Assembly: GCA_973895155.1 (NCBI GenBank)
Contig: OZ316893.1
Coordinates: 16,616,001 to 16,680,000 of the forward strand
DNA length: 64,000 bases
Source: Marsupella aquatica
Lineage: Eukaryota; Marchantiophyta
Reading direction: 5' to 3'
Shown here: in pieces, positions 22,147-34,468 of the stretch
Position numbering within the stretch: the stretch's first letter is position 1
Layout: each line of letters opens with the position of its first letter
Position numbers and translations under genes: made by a program
The notes under the pieces: model-generated
What the model was told of the DNA's origin: nothing
What the model saw: the letters and a program-made list of their open reading frames with translations, nothing else
The model's database searches: none

Positions 22147-23700
22147 GTGGTCTATGATGGCACCAGACTCAAGGAATTGGAAGACCATCTCGACCGGGCC
22201 ACAAGAGACCATGTGGATGTAATCCGCAAGGAGCACTATCGCACGTACACCACAAGGAGGGAGAGGACATTCAACGTGGGTTATGGCCTACGGGCCCCGG
22301 AGGAAAAGGCTATCCAAGAACTCCTATTAGAGTATGAGGACGTCTTTGCATGGAGTCACCGAGACCTAACCGGAATTTCACCGGCCCACAGCCAACAAGT
22401 CATTGATCTAAACTTGGGCGCTCATGTCGTCCGAGAGAGACAACAAAGACTAAATGCAAGACATTCCATCTTGGTAAAGGAGGAGTTAGATCAATTGATC
22501 GTGGTGGACATCATCTACCCCGTCTTATCTAGCGAATGGGTGTCCCCCATTGTGGTGGTTCCTAAGAAAGTAGGGCCCAATGGTAAACCCAAGATTCAAA
22601 TATGCTAGGACTACCGGAAGCTCAACGACGCCACTCGAAAAGACCATTACCCGCTTCCATACACGGATATGGTTCTTGACATGGTAGCCCAAAATGAGGT
22701 ATACACCTTCCTGGATGGATATTCGGGTTATAACCAGATTTGGATCAGACTATCGGACCAGCTCAAAACCACGTTCATAACGGAGTGGGGAACCTACGCG
22801 TTCAGATGGATGCCCTTTGGCTTATGCAATGCCCCGGCTATGTTCCAACGAATCATTATGAATATTTTTCATGATTTCCTACAAGAATTTTTGGAGGTGT
22901 TCATAGATGATTTTGTCATCTTTGGAACAATCGCTCAACACCCAGAACACTTGAGGCGGACATTTGAGCGATGCCGAGAAGTAGGTTTGAAGTTACACCC
23001 GGGTAAATGCTTCTTTGGGGTAACGGAAGGAGTGCTGCTGGGACACCGAGTATCCAAACAAGGGATCAAGGTGGACCAAGAGAAGGTGGCCGCATGGATG
23101 AATGTCCCTTACCCAACGGACCAGAAGGCGGTGCGATCCTTCTTAGGCTGCGTAGGGTACTACCGACAATTCATTCAGGATTTTGCCAAAATAGCCCTAC
23201 CCCTCACAGAAATGATGAAGCAGGACGCAGTCATAGAAATGACTCCCCGCCGAGTAGCAACCTTTGACAAACTAAAAAAATGGCTAACTATGGCTCCGAT
23301 CTTGACTACCCCCGATTGGAACAAGGAGTTCCATGTGTATGTCGACGTATCTCGGTTTTGCATTGGGGCTGTCTTAAGCCAACTGGATGAAGAGAGACGG
23401 GACCACCCCATCTATTATGCGAGCCGCCAGCTGTTTTCAGCAGAGAAGAACTATTTGCCCACCAATCGGGAGGCCTTGGGGATCATCTACTCATGTAAAA
23501 AGTTTTGCCATTATCTATTGGGATATAAAAGGTAGTTTTCCATACTGACCATGACAGCCTGAAGTACATGGTAAACAAAGCAGACTTGACGGGGAGAATA
23601 GCCCGTTGGGTCCTACTGCTCCAAGAATTTGACTACCAAGTCCGAGTACGACCTGGGAAGGCACACGTGAATGCAAACTTCTTCTCAAGGATTGAGGGGG
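22147..23700 (+). pseudogene. pol: Gypsy-A reverse transcriptase and RNase H remnant
   Basis: RT motifs are in order: WVSPIVVVPKK, DYRKLND, FLDGYSGYNQI, FRWMPFGLCNAPA and the catalytic FIDDFVIFG at about 22900. A thumb/connection follows (FLGCVGYYRQF), then RNase H (DVSRFCIGAVLSQ; Asp replaces the usual Asp-Ala-Ser start by DVS). Lesions: TAG 22606 just before DYRKLN, where relatives often have Gln or Val, and a frame change with a stop at about 23533, after which RNase H resumes in another frame (YMVNKADLTGRIARW). The position after gag and protease fits Ty3/Gypsy order. Confidence 0.9.
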
Positions 23701-24735
23701 AATCGGACAATGCACCTGTGGATGATGCATTTCCCGATGAAGAGTTATTCCGCGTGGAAACGGACCAACTGACGTGGTACGGGGACCTGATCACCTTTCT
23801 CTTAACTACCCGCATTCCAAGTAACATTAACCAGGAGGCCGCGTCAGTCTTCCTGCGTAAGGTGGCACCTTACATGATGATACACGGACATTTGCATAAG
23901 GAGGGCGTCGACGGGAAGATCCGCAGATGCCTGGAGTATAACAAAACGATAATTGTCATGCGAGCTATGCATGAGGAGGAAGCAAGGGGACACTTTGCCC
24001 TAATAACCATGGCTCACAAGATCTTGGACCCAGGTTACTGGTGGCCTACGCTTCATCACGACGTAGCCCATTTCATCCGAGGTTGCAACTTGTGTCAACG
24101 CGCGGGCAAACCCCGCAGATTGGGTAATCACCCTCTTACCCCAATCTTTCCTCTTGCCCCGTTTGAGAAATGAGGCATTGATTATATCAGACCATTCACC
24201 CCTATAACCCGAGGTTGGCGTTGCTGGTACATTTTTCTCGCTATCAACTATTCAACTAAGTGGGTGGAGGCCCAAGCCACGGTCAAAGATGACGCGGTCA
24301 CCACTGCCAAGTTCCTGTACGAATAGATCTTCACCCGTTTTGGACCCCCCTTGGAGTTAGTCAGCGACCGTGGGACTCATTTTCTGAACAAAACGGTAAA
24401 AAAACTGACTAACCGTTACCTCGTCAAACCGTTACCTCGTCAAACACAGAAACACTACCCCTTATCACCCCAAATGTAACGGACTAGCAGAGCGGGCTAA
24501 TGGCATTGTGAGAAAAATCCTCAACAAAACTATAGCCGCCCACAAAATGGATTGGGACGACAAGCTTTTCAAGGCGGTCTATTCGTACAACTTGGCGTTT
24601 AAGACTACTACGAACCATAGTCCATATTTTTTGGTTTTTGGAAAACATGCGCTCATTCCCGTCGAGTTCAAGATCGAGACTCCACGGGTAAGCATCCGCC
24701 ATAGGTTATCAGAGGATGCTAGTTTGTCCGATTGA
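23701..24735 (+). pseudogene. int: Gypsy-A integrase remnant
   Basis: An HHCC zinc domain lies at about 23980-24110 (MAHKILDPGYWWP ... CNLCQRAGK). The catalytic core follows, with Asp in GIDYI, Asp in SDRGTHF and Glu in GLAERANG. Lesions: TGA at 24171 replacing the Trp expected before GIDY, TAG at 24325 (YE*IFTRFG, where Gln is expected), and a 16-bp tandem duplication at 24413-24444 that shifts the frame before the ERANG segment. From 24736 to 24980 there is decayed C-terminal sequence. Confidence 0.85.
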
Positions 24736-24981
24736 GCATATAAGATCAACAGTCTAGAAGAAAAGAGACTGTGGGCATCGCGATGCGTGGCAGCAAAGCA
24801 GGAAACAACAAAGAAACAACATGACAAAGGACTACGGTAGGTGGACGTCGCTATGGGAGATCTGATCCTTCTATACAATAGCAGATACATGTACTTTCCA
24901 GGAAAGTTGCACACACGCTGGCTAGGACAATTTCCGATGTACCCAAACGGATCCCTGTAGCTATCAATGTACGTCGGCGAC

Positions 24982-25269
24982 CCTCGGGGGGTTGACTATC
25001 AATAATCTTAGGAACCACGTGCGATCCAAAATAGGTATTTTTGGCAGATTTTAACTAAATTTTTAAAAAGCGTAGGAGGCAAAAGAAGGTATTATAAACT
25101 CTTGTTTATAGAATATTCTTAAATATATACCCTTTAAAAAGTAAAATAGGTTATTAATATTAAAAATAGAGAATATTCTTGGAATATTTTCTTTATAAAA
25201 TAGGTCTATTTATATTAGGCTAGGATCGCACGTGGTACCCCAAAATATACACTTAGTTAACCCCCCGAG
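24982..25269. mobile_element. MITE-like element, about 288 bp, AT-rich core
   Basis: The ends are inverted: CCTCGGGGGGTTGACTA on the left and, on the opposite strand, CTCGGGGGGTTAACTA on the right. Inside is a perfect 14-bp inverted pair, ACCACGTGCGATCC at 25014 and its complement at 25223-25236. CGAC flanks both sides (24978-24981 and 25270-25273) as a possible duplication. The core is very AT-rich and non-coding. The superfamily is not determined. Confidence 0.6.
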
Positions 25270-25366
25270 CGACGACCTCTTTCCCAATCGAGTTAGTTAC
25301 GATTGTGTGAAGAAGTACTTTCACTAGGAGGACGAGCATAATGATGTTTGCAAGGACGCTTCACAC

Positions 25367-25381
25367 TTGAGTGGGGAGCTA
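25367..25381 (+). promoter_or_regulatory. Putative polypurine tract of Gypsy-A
   Basis: A purine-rich run, GAGTGGGGAG, lies directly before the TGTGAC start of the 3' LTR. This is the expected place for the plus-strand primer. Confidence 0.5.
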
Positions 25382-26843
25382 TGTGACACGGGTAACATGT
25401 CACTTAACCGAGCGTAGGTCCTAGATTAGGACTTATACGGTCATTAGGACCATAGCCGTACCATAGAGTAGTAGGAATAGCCGTCTTGCCATTATGAGTA
25501 GATTAGAAGTAGGTTAGTTGACTGAATGATTATGAATTAAGGGAAGGAAATTATTACGATCAGCCAAGGTATGGTGGCGGCGGCGGAGTAAAATTTTGTT
25601 AGGAGATCACGCTTGGACCAAGACACCCAACTTTGGGCCATTATCAACGACCAAAATGGCCTCGCCTTCTCACGCTCGGGCTCACTCTGGCACCTCCATA
25701 TGAGCTAAGTCGATGGCGCCGCGGCCCATTTGCTCATTCATACCTTTTGGAATTTGCGGACGCTGCCATTCACTCTCACCTTTTGCTCAAATCGAGCTAA
25801 CTTTTACGAGGAAATTATTGAAGGGTAAGAGCGGATTGTGGCGGGATTTAGTCAGGGCAAGTAAGGCCTCCACCAACAAGCAAAATTGCCGGGCGGGAAC
25901 GCGGACTCGACAAACCAAACTAAATCAAGGGGACAAATCCTGGTCCGACCACAGCACGCACATAAGGGGTGGTTAGCGGAGGGTGTGAGCAGGCGCCACG
26001 AGAGGCAATTGAGTTTGCAGCATCTTTTTGATTAAGCTTAACGACAAAATAGTTGTCATTAGGCGCCAATTAGTGGCGCAGTAGGAAGAATTAGGACAGG
26101 ATCAGTTAGGATCAGCCAACGTAGGATAGAGTCCATCAATGGACTAGAATTTTGGTCAGTATACTTAGCTACTGCCACCCCGGTCAGCGCCCCTTGCCAC
26201 TGACGGTCAACCGGTCAGAAGAAGTGCGGCCGGTTAGTCAGAAGGTAGTTAGTCAGTAGGCATTACCCCTGGAGGTAGTATCTTCCGGCTCCTTTTTGCA
26301 AACGTAGTATTTAGGCTTCCCCTTTTGCTATGGGAGGGGGAGAAGACTTAGTTCACCTTAGCGCTAGAAAAGGCGAGGCACGGGGAGTCCCGGCCTGAGC
26401 AAGGTCAGAGTGCACTAAGGAGTGAGAGCCAGAGTTGAGCTTGTTGGGCAAGCGCGGGGCAGGGCCTCGTAGAGACTGGGCATCGACTGCCGTTAGGCCT
26501 GCTGACCCCTTAGAAGTTGAGTCAACTATGTAAACCGATTCTTCGCTGAGTAAAATGTAGTTTTTCCCCTTTGATTCTATCGCGAGTAACTGGTGTTGTG
26601 TGCATGCTTTGTCTGGGCAAAGGCGCCATTTGAAGGGACGTACCGGGTGCGAACTAATGGTAGGGATTGTCTCGGGTTGCATGTTGCAAGGTTCTAAGTT
26701 GCGTCGATGGCTTGAAAGCCCCAAGCCGGGAGTTAGTCCGAATCACTAACTGTGGGAATATTCCAGCGGTGGAAAACAAATATACCTATGACCCGTACGA
26801 GTTACGTGAGTATTATACCGGCAAGTATATCGACTTAGCCCGG
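25382..26843 (+). repeat. 3' LTR of Gypsy-A (right end truncated, ORF missing)
   Basis: It starts TGTGACACGGGTAACATG; the same start is seen inverted at 35766. Positions 25926-26843 match 1587-2506. At 26844 the match stops abruptly, so the last 130 bases or so are lost. Between 25382 and 25925 it lacks the long ORF found in the 5' LTR. A short open frame from ATG 25713 may be what remains of the ORF start. Confidence 0.8.
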
Positions 26844-27683
26844 TGTCGCGTGGACTAAATGCAAGGGTCACCTCGGGAAAACGGACTATTTCTGGCTGCG
26901 ATCCAGATGAGTGACAAACACAATTCGAGGCCCAAACTCAAACACTTTACTTTCTGGAAATCTTGTTATCAATATAGTGGGTGCCATTGGGCGGGTCACT
27001 CATGGAAGTCTGATCTCTAACCCTTTGGCGGGCTACTATCTATCTTCCATCGGGCTATCGTCCACTCAAAGGCTATCAAGTCGGAAAATCCACGAAATCC
27101 AATTACTCAAGTGCTCAAGCTCATAACTCAGAATCTCTAGCCGCATCGTCAATGATCCAACACTCAGGTTTGCTGGTCCACAATCGATAGCACCCCAATC
27201 TTCAATCCAAATCACCATAAACGATCGACTCCCCTGGACTAAGCTGAAGCCCAGCCCTCAAATACGCCTCAGAAGCAGCATCCCCACCCAACGAGTCACC
27301 GCCAGGCGGGTTCAAAACTCAACAGCCAGACTCTTGGTCTCTAGAAGACGAACCAACAGCCCTTCGCATTCCAATCGCAACCAACTCCCAACTCCTTAGC
27401 TTCCGCATGCCCAAAACTCATCAGAAACAAAACACCAATCGTCACTCAGAGTCGAGCTTGAAGTCGAAATGATTCGACTCCAAACCATTTGCAGCTCACA
27501 AAAAATGGAACGCCAATCGACTCTTGGAGTCGAGCTTGAAGTCAAAACGATTCGACTCCAACCATTCGCGGCTCACAGAAAATGGAACACCAACCGACTT
27601 CCTCATTCCTGGTCGCAGCACAGAAATGATTCATCACGACATTCTCCTCCAATAAACCTGAGCAGCCTCCGGTCTGCTCCACT
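26844..27683. other. Intergenic fragment with tandem repeat
   Basis: No gene is recognised. The sequence may be the 3' untranslated region of the minus-strand Gypsy whose integrase tail begins at 27684. It contains the tandem repeat at 27431-27585. Confidence 0.45.
27431..27585. repeat. Two 78-bp tandem units
   Basis: Unit 1 is 27431-27508 and unit 2 is 27509-27585. Both run from AACRCCAATCG through GAGTCGAGCTTGAAGTC to AAAATGG, with about ten differences. A third copy starts at 27586 and breaks off. Confidence 0.85.
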
Positions 27684-28395
27684 TTAATAAAAATTGTCTA
27701 AGTCTGAACCAGAATCGGAACTCGAACTTATCCCATGCGCGTGGACCACTTCTCCTTCAAGAAATCCAAAATCCAAGTACTCAGAATCTGCTTCAGTTTC
27801 CCTCTTTCTTCCTTTAGAACTTAAACCTTTCGAACCTGTCTGAACTCCCTTCTCTTTGCCCAAATCCGAGTCTAAGTCCTTTGAATGCGCCTGGACCAGC
27901 GCCTCATCTTCGTTTTCACTCAAGTTGGAACTTGAGTCCATTCCTTTATCAGTTCTCCTCTTAAAGACTTTCACTCTTTCCCCTGCATAAGGTACTTGGT
28001 GAATAGTCCCATCCAACTCTCGAATTGTATAGGTAGCATTTGGGTGAACTGTCACCACCACATATGGACCTTGCCACCTTCAAGCAAACTTGTTTTGGCT
28101 CAAGTGTTGCTCGTCCAACTTGCTCTCGTAAATCAAAACCCAATCTCCTTCCTTAACCAAAATTGGCCTCAAACGATGAGTTCGATCGAACCTTGCCTTG
28201 TTCCTTAGCCGTGCCATTTTCAATTGTTTCCGAGCCACTTTGATCTTTGTAGGTAACATCCCAAAATGTTTGATCCTTCGAGCTAGCAACTCTTCTCTCG
28301 AAACTTTGTCTTTCCAACCAATCAATCTCCAACTACAAATGTCCTCCTCAAGAGGCTGTAAGTAGTGAGTAATTCCAAAAGTATAAAGAAACTGG
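27684..28395 (-). pseudogene. Gypsy integrase C-terminal tail (minus strand)
   Basis: Read on the minus strand, this is the end of a Ty3/Gypsy polyprotein: a helical segment (ARRIKHFGMLPTKIKVARKQ), LRPILVKEGDWVLIYESKLD, and the SH3-like fold with RWQGPYVVVTVHPNATYTI and VKVFKRR. A TGA at about 28079 splits KFA from RWQGPY; CGA to TGA is the likely change. A Ser/Asp/Glu-rich tail follows to the true stop at 27684. Upstream of about 28395 the match ends. It may belong to the same family as Gypsy-M (41206-61197), but it is not adjacent to it. Confidence 0.75.
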
Positions 28396-28439
28396 GAATT
28401 TTTAAAAAAAATTGAGGTATTTAAACTATGTTTACTGCT

Positions 28440-28645
28440 AACCGTAGAGTAAACTGCATTCCGACTAAACTCTGACAATTTACAAGTCGCTAAGTAAACT
28501 TCTTATGAGTTGACTAGTTTACTGATTACGGGTTTACGAGTTGAGTCTGATTACGGGTTTACGGGTTTACGAGTATCGACCACGAGTGTAATTACTGGAT
28601 TACGGGCTTACGAGTTGATGACTTACGAGTTAAGGGTTACGAGTT
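28440..28645. repeat. Degenerate TTACGAG-rich region
   Basis: There are many partial copies of TTTACGAGTT, TTACGGGTTT and TTACGAGT. Similar runs occur at 31475-31620 and 34095-34215. It has no coding potential. Confidence 0.65.
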
Positions 28646-28840
28646 TGCGGTGTGCGGAGGAGCCTTACGATCGCGATGTCTTACGGCTATCTCAACGGAC
28701 CTTTCTACGGGTTGGGAGTATGCGATGAGAGCAGCTGAAGCGCAATAGAGAAACGCGCCTTGTTAAGATCTCTTCTGCCTCTATCTTATTCCACGATCTT
28801 AGTAGCAACTCGAGCAGCAAGAACATCCGGAGAACCAGCT

Positions 28841-31270
28841 ATGGTAGACCTCGGAGCTGATGAGCAGTACCGCGTTGAATCCCTGGTGTTTCCCAAGGCA
28901 ATGTTGGTCCGAATCCCACAGGCGCCCGATAGCTACGCCAATTTAAGGATGACGCTACAACAGCTGGGGTTAGAACTCCTCTTGCATATACCATGGAATG
29001 TGGAGTTAGACACATACTTGCAAGATTTTGTCAAAGGCACTACTATTTCCCCTGAATTCCATCAAACAATCCGAGCTCGACCAAGTCTGTGGACAGTAGA
29101 ACAGATTTCTTTTGCCTTTGGTTGCTCATCAGAAGGATCGGCATTGTATTCCAAGAAGAAGGACTTGTCATCTCCTTACTTCTCTGGAATCAGAAACCTC
29201 GCAAATGGATGGAATCTGACTCAGTGCAATTACCATGATCTGAGAATTCTTTTGGAATTTCTAGTACCCATTCTCCATTCGAAAAAGCCAACTATCTGCC
29301 CTGTGTCCTTGGCTAACACTATTGTAGCTGCTCACAGTGGAGTTATAAAAGTAAATTGGGCCCTACTTTTATTTAACGTTATGAAAGATCAAGTGAGGAG
29401 CTTGAAAGCAGGGAGGACTACTTACTTACAACATTATCTCTCTCAACTCTATTATACCTATGACTGTTTACATTTCGAGGAGAGAACAGAAAGGGGATTA
29501 CTTCTGATCGAGATGGGCATTGAGGAAGAAATCGATGTGGAAGAACCAGTGGATGCCATTTCCCTGAAATCCAATAATGAGGATATTGATATGGATATAG
29601 AAAATGTATCTGTAGGAGATCTTGAAGCTTTGCCTGAACACAACTTGGAGTTAGTCCAACACCCTCTGAATAACCAAGTGTACTCACGAGAAGTCAGCAT
29701 GGGAGAACAACCTGCAGCTGAAGAAGATGAAGAGGATGAAGACCTCTTTGAGCAACAAGAGCATATTGCGAAACCAACAATTGCTGTCATCCTAAGGACC
29801 AACTCGCCCACTCCTTCGAAAGCGGAATCAAATCAACAACTTATTGATAAGTTGATATCTCTTCTCAATTGCAGTGATGATGGACTCTATGATGTTGTTA
29901 ATGATTTAAGAATGGAAGCTGTCAGCTTGAAGTCACCATTCCCTGACCAATTAAGCCCTATCAGGATGATCTCCCCCCCAGGAGAATCAACACCAATGGA
30001 ATATGTGACTCTCACCCTTGCTACTCAACAGGTCCCTCTTCTAAAATCAAGTGACCTTGTTCCAGTGACAGAAGGTATCAGTTGTGCAGCTATCGTAGAT
30101 GATCTACTAGAGATACTACAGTGTGAACCTCGACAGATAACATCTGTGGTCAGCAACTTAGTGTAGCAATGTCCAACTGCTACACCTTCTCTTAGTCCAA
30201 GTTCCCACCCTTATAGTCCTGATTCCAACTACAAACCCACAGAAGGACCGCTCTACAATCAGCCACAATATGAGCATCCTTACGTTCGAGAGGATCTACC
30301 TGAAGATTCTGATCCACCCTCTGATTTTAATTCCATTCGATCTTATGATAACTCCTTAACACCGTCACCAAGGCAGGGATTTGAAGATGTTGATACTGCC
30401 TTAAGATCCAATCCAAACTTAGTAGCAGTTATCACCTCGTCTACTCAGACCCCCCGGAATGCTGTTATCGAGAACAAATACCCGAGACCCCCCAAATTCC
30501 AAGTACGCAGGTATGTGGAGACCTGTAAGATTATGCAGGCCAACAGACCACCGATTGGAGAGTGCTAGAGATATCATTATATCAAGAAGATGGAGGCCAG
30601 TTATATCTTCGACCTCAGGTGTTTTGGGACTTCCAGGGTGGAGATGGCACAATTTGATGAGATCTGGACTGACTCTCTCTACTTCCGACCTACTCTTGCT
30701 ATGATGCTACTTCAAGGTGATGTAGAGATAGAGGATCCAGATTTGGTTTTGGCATACTTCGGAAACTTTGCAGCCTATGCCCTGGATTTTGTGGTTTCTT
30801 TCCTGATGCAGAGTAAGAAGTCTACTGCTCTACAACATGATTACATTCCTCAAGAGCCCAAAGTTACCCTTGTTTCAACCAGTTCATTGGCTGAGAAACA
30901 GAGGATTTGGAATAATGTCACCACTCAGACCTTGACACACTTCAACTGGTACTTCAGAGATGTCAGATGGAGACTTTGACCTTTCTATTCTAGGATGATG
31001 AATAGTGATGAGTTCCTGTATCATTATCCCCAAGTATATGCTGCTACCTGCAACAACTATGATGTGATCGGAATGTACAGAGAAGCTCTTCGTATAGATT
31101 CATGTTATTTGATGAAGAGAATGCCTTTGATGTATCCTGAGAGACAACTGAGATGCCTACCTTACTCCAGAGGATCCCCACGCCAAGCTGAGCTGATAGA
31201 GGTTACCCAGAATCAAACTATTACCCTTGTGGAGCTACTCGAACCAGAGGACATCCGACAGCAAGCTTGA
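28841..31270 (+). pseudogene. Family-B long ORF, PMD/gag-like with acidic tail
   Basis: One frame runs for about 810 codons from ATG 28841 (open from 28760) with three stops: TAG 30164, TAG at about 30566 and TGA 30977. The N-terminal part (LWTVEQISFAFGCSSEG, then YHDLRILLEFLVPILHSKKP) resembles the globular domain of retroelement-linked plant-mobile-domain-like proteins. A strongly acidic region (EEDEEDEDLFEQQE) and Pro/Ser-rich linkers follow. A second globular part near 30590-31250 (FNWYFRDVRWR) is unassigned. It lies about 1.3 kb before a primer-binding site, so it may sit within or just before an LTR, as in families A and C. Confidence 0.55.
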
Positions 31271-32532
31271 AGAAGTCTTTAAGTGTTTTTAGTTAGTTTT
31301 TAGAGTAGTGCATCTCATCTGATTTTTATAAAAGCGTTCTAGAGCTTTGGAAGCTGTCATACTTCTTTAGTGTATAGTCTGTACCTAGGAAAACCTCCTG
31401 GCAAAATCTCAGAGTTTTCTAACTTATAGTTAGGAAGTTTAAAATAGTTGAATTCATCAAGTCTTTACTTTACCGCGATTACGAGTTACGACTTAGTTAG
31501 ACTTTTACGAGTTTAAGAGTTTACTAGTTCACAGCTTTTACTAGTTTAAGAGTTACTAGTTTACGATTACGAGTTCCGACAGATTTCCGATTATGAGTTT
31601 AATACTTTACGAGTTCAGACTTAGTCATTTTTCTGACTTTTCACTCGCAGTTTTGTAGTTTTAAAATTTTGAGAGGTATGAAGAGGCATGTCTCTTCGAC
31701 CCTGTGACCTCTCACTCAGTAGATTTTGACTATAAGATAGCTCTACCATGAGTGTAGATGATGGTAAAATTTAGCAATTTTTGCCTTTCCTTGGTGTTCT
31801 GCCAGTTGATCATGAATGTTAAGAGTTCAAGATCAAGCTTGACACCAGGAGAAGACTTTCCTCCTTCTTGTGGTTTAATCCTTTGAATAAATCATGGGAA
31901 GTAAAATCCCTTTTGTGTAAATCTTATGAGATATGATGACAGATTCCTCTTTGGTGACTCATTACAATCTCCTGAGTTCTTAAAGTTAACTCATTGAGTT
32001 TAAGTCTTATTTGAAATTGATGGATTTTCTTTCATGTTGCTTAGTACCATCTAAATGTTGAAGTAGCTACCTTTTAGATCTTATCTAAGTATCACTTAGA
32101 AAGAAAGGATAAGACATGTTGACGGCATTTTAAAGGAGTACTCTAGTAAGCAATTTAGATCTGAAAAGCAATATGGATTTGTATCCTTAAGTCTTTTCAT
32201 TTTGACTTATGTCTAAGGAGTAACCTTGGAAAATTCCAGACTCCCTTAGCATACTTTTAGATATTTTTCCTTGTGTTTTGTTAATCATTCCCTTTTCATT
32301 AATTTATGGTTACATGATGCTGAGTTGTCATTGAAAACCACTCACCGTTGTGGAGCGACCTTCAAAATACCTTATTAAAGTAATCAATTCTGATTACTAT
32401 GTGTTAAAGAGAGTTCTTAAACTCTCATTTGTGTTTTTATGTATCAAATCAACCCCATCTTGTTCTTTACGGGAACGAATACCGAGTTTGAAGACCTTTA
32501 AGTGTGTTTTTGGTTCTTCATAACAAACTACA
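31271..32532 (+). repeat. Putative right part of the family-B LTR
   Basis: This non-coding AT-rich stretch ends AAACTACA eight bases before a typical primer-binding site. It includes a TTACGAG-rich run at 31475-31620. Its partner LTR is not in the window and its left border is not resolved; it may include the ORF at 28841-31270. Confidence 0.5.
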
Positions 32533-32541
32533 TGAGATTTT

Positions 32542-32559
32542 TGGCGCCGCTGCCGGGGA
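32542..32559 (+). promoter_or_regulatory. Primer-binding site of family-B LTR element
   Basis: TGGCGCCGCTGCCGGGGA, preceded by a T run, is the classic plant Gypsy-type primer-binding sequence. It fixes the LTR/internal border and the plus orientation of this fragment. Confidence 0.8.
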
Positions 32560-32654
32560 ACAAATCAAGGTTGATTTGAAGTACAGGCAGGGAATGCCAA
32601 ATGAAGGATTGAATTTGTTAGGTTTTGGAACAAAACACATTGATAATTGTTATC

Positions 32655-33722
32655 ATGGACCCCACTGGAGAATGGGCCATTCCAAGGCTAGAGATTCGAC
32701 CTTACACGGTGGAAAATGCACCAGTTGCATTTAGGGAAAGAGTTGAAGAAGAAAACCTCTCCATAATTCTGGAAAGAAGGAAGAAGGCTAAGGCCAAGAG
32801 AGAAAGATTAAGTGGTGCCTAGAAGAGGAAGAGGGAGTATTCTCAAGTTATGGTAAGGAAAAGCCGACCTCAAAAGAAAGAAAGAGCTCAGATTAAATTG
32901 AGGGAAAGACAAACTTATGTTGTCAAAAGTACTTGTCAAGGAGGAAGAGCAAAAATTTTAAAGAGGTCAGAGGGAAGTTATTATTGGAGTTTAGGCCTGG
33001 TTGAGGTAAACTCATTTGATACAAATGTATTCCTTAATAGCCTCCTGATTTTTAAGAGTTGTGAAAATGGGAAATTACATCTGGAGGAAGGAACCTGGGA
33101 TGAATATTTTGACCAAGTTACCATTCCAGAAATATTAAGTCACACCTGTATAGAGGAGGAAGTTTTGGAAGGTAAAATTGAGCAAGAATTGGATAAGGCA
33201 CTGGAGATTTTGAAGAACAATCCTAGATGGAGGGAAAATCTAGACCAAGCTCTTAATGAGTTTTATCAAAATTCAAATGTCTTATTGGATTTGGAGAAAC
33301 CGGTAATGACCCCTAATAGAAGAGCATTAATAGGGTCACTAAAGTGGCTTAATAAAGAAGGATGGATCCTTGTTAAAAGAAGGCACAGTTCATTTAGAGA
33401 ATCTTCATTTAAATGGATTAAGGATCTACCCTCCTCCTGCAAAGTGGTGAATTTGGTGGTGTTGAAGAGAAAAGGTTTGGAAGGATTCAAGCTCCAACCT
33501 ATACCGGAGGAATTTGACCTTGATTTTCTGTTAAGGAAGCATAAGCAAGAATATTTATTTTTGACCAAGGAAGAGGAAGAGGGAATTGAAAATAAATTAA
33601 ATAAGTTACACCTACTTGAATTCCCTTGGACTGATCATATTGACAGCATTGAGAATGCAGTGAATAATTATGAACCAATGGTTCAATTAAGGATGATAGA
33701 GGAATATTTGATAGATTTTTAA
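32655..33722 (+). pseudogene. Family-B first internal ORF (gag position)
   Basis: The frame runs from ATG 32655 to the stop at 33720, about 355 codons, with one TAG at 32820 (GA*KRKRE, former Gln likely). It is basic at the N-terminus (ERRKKAKAKRER) and helical and charged further on (EQELDKALEILKNN, NKEGWILVKRRHSSF). There is no zinc knuckle or recognisable capsid motif. Its position just after the primer-binding site suggests a Gag-like product. An unassigned frame at 33754-34005 (LRVRNLHNRYVQTWVLSLRG) may be its continuation. Confidence 0.45.
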
Positions 33723-34094
33723 CACTAAGTAATTATAGATGAAGTAACTCCAAATGCCACCTATCAGATCATTAGGGTCCCTTAGGGTGAGAAATTTACA
33801 TAATAGGTATGTACAAACTTGGGTGTTATCTCTAAGAGGGAGAAGAGGGATGCATTGGCTATCTATTACTTGGTGGGAAGGAGTAAATCTACATTTGGTT
33901 ATTTTAAGGCTAAATGGAAGAATTACCAGGGAGGAATATGTAGTGATTTCTATGCAAGACTTAGCTAGAACATTGATGCAAAGACAAAATAGGGGACTCA
34001 GATAAAGTAAGGTTAGCCAAAGCATTGAGAAATCAGAAGTGGAGGGGGTACTTTGCTATTAAGGACTCACCGAGATACAAGGGGATAAGGCATT

Positions 34095-34215
34095 GCGGGT
34101 TAACCCTTACGAGTTACGAGTAAGCGTCGTGACGATTACTACTTTACGAGTTACAGTCGACTCTACGAGTTTACGAGTATAGGAGTTCATGCGTTTATGG
34201 GTATACGTGTTGACG
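34095..34215. repeat. TTACGAG-rich region, third copy
   Basis: Short repeats of TTACGAGTTACGAGT and TTTACGAGT are visible, as at 28440-28645 and 31475-31620. They mark the right side of the family-B block. Confidence 0.6.
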
Positions 34216-34468
34216 AGTATACGGGGCACAAAGAAGAGTCGCACCCCGTCAACAACTCTATGAAACAACGCGACCATTGCGGACTCCGGATGCAGAGAGG
34301 TGTCAACCGAAGGGGCATACTGGCCATGGATCGAGCAAACCTGGAAGGGCATGGAGTAGAGACACGACAAAACAATGTGACCATTGAAGTTGTCTCTTGA
34401 GAAGGAGGACCTTCAAGCCATCACACCCGACAACTCTCTTCCAAAGAAAATGTCTTTCAGAATGAGGA

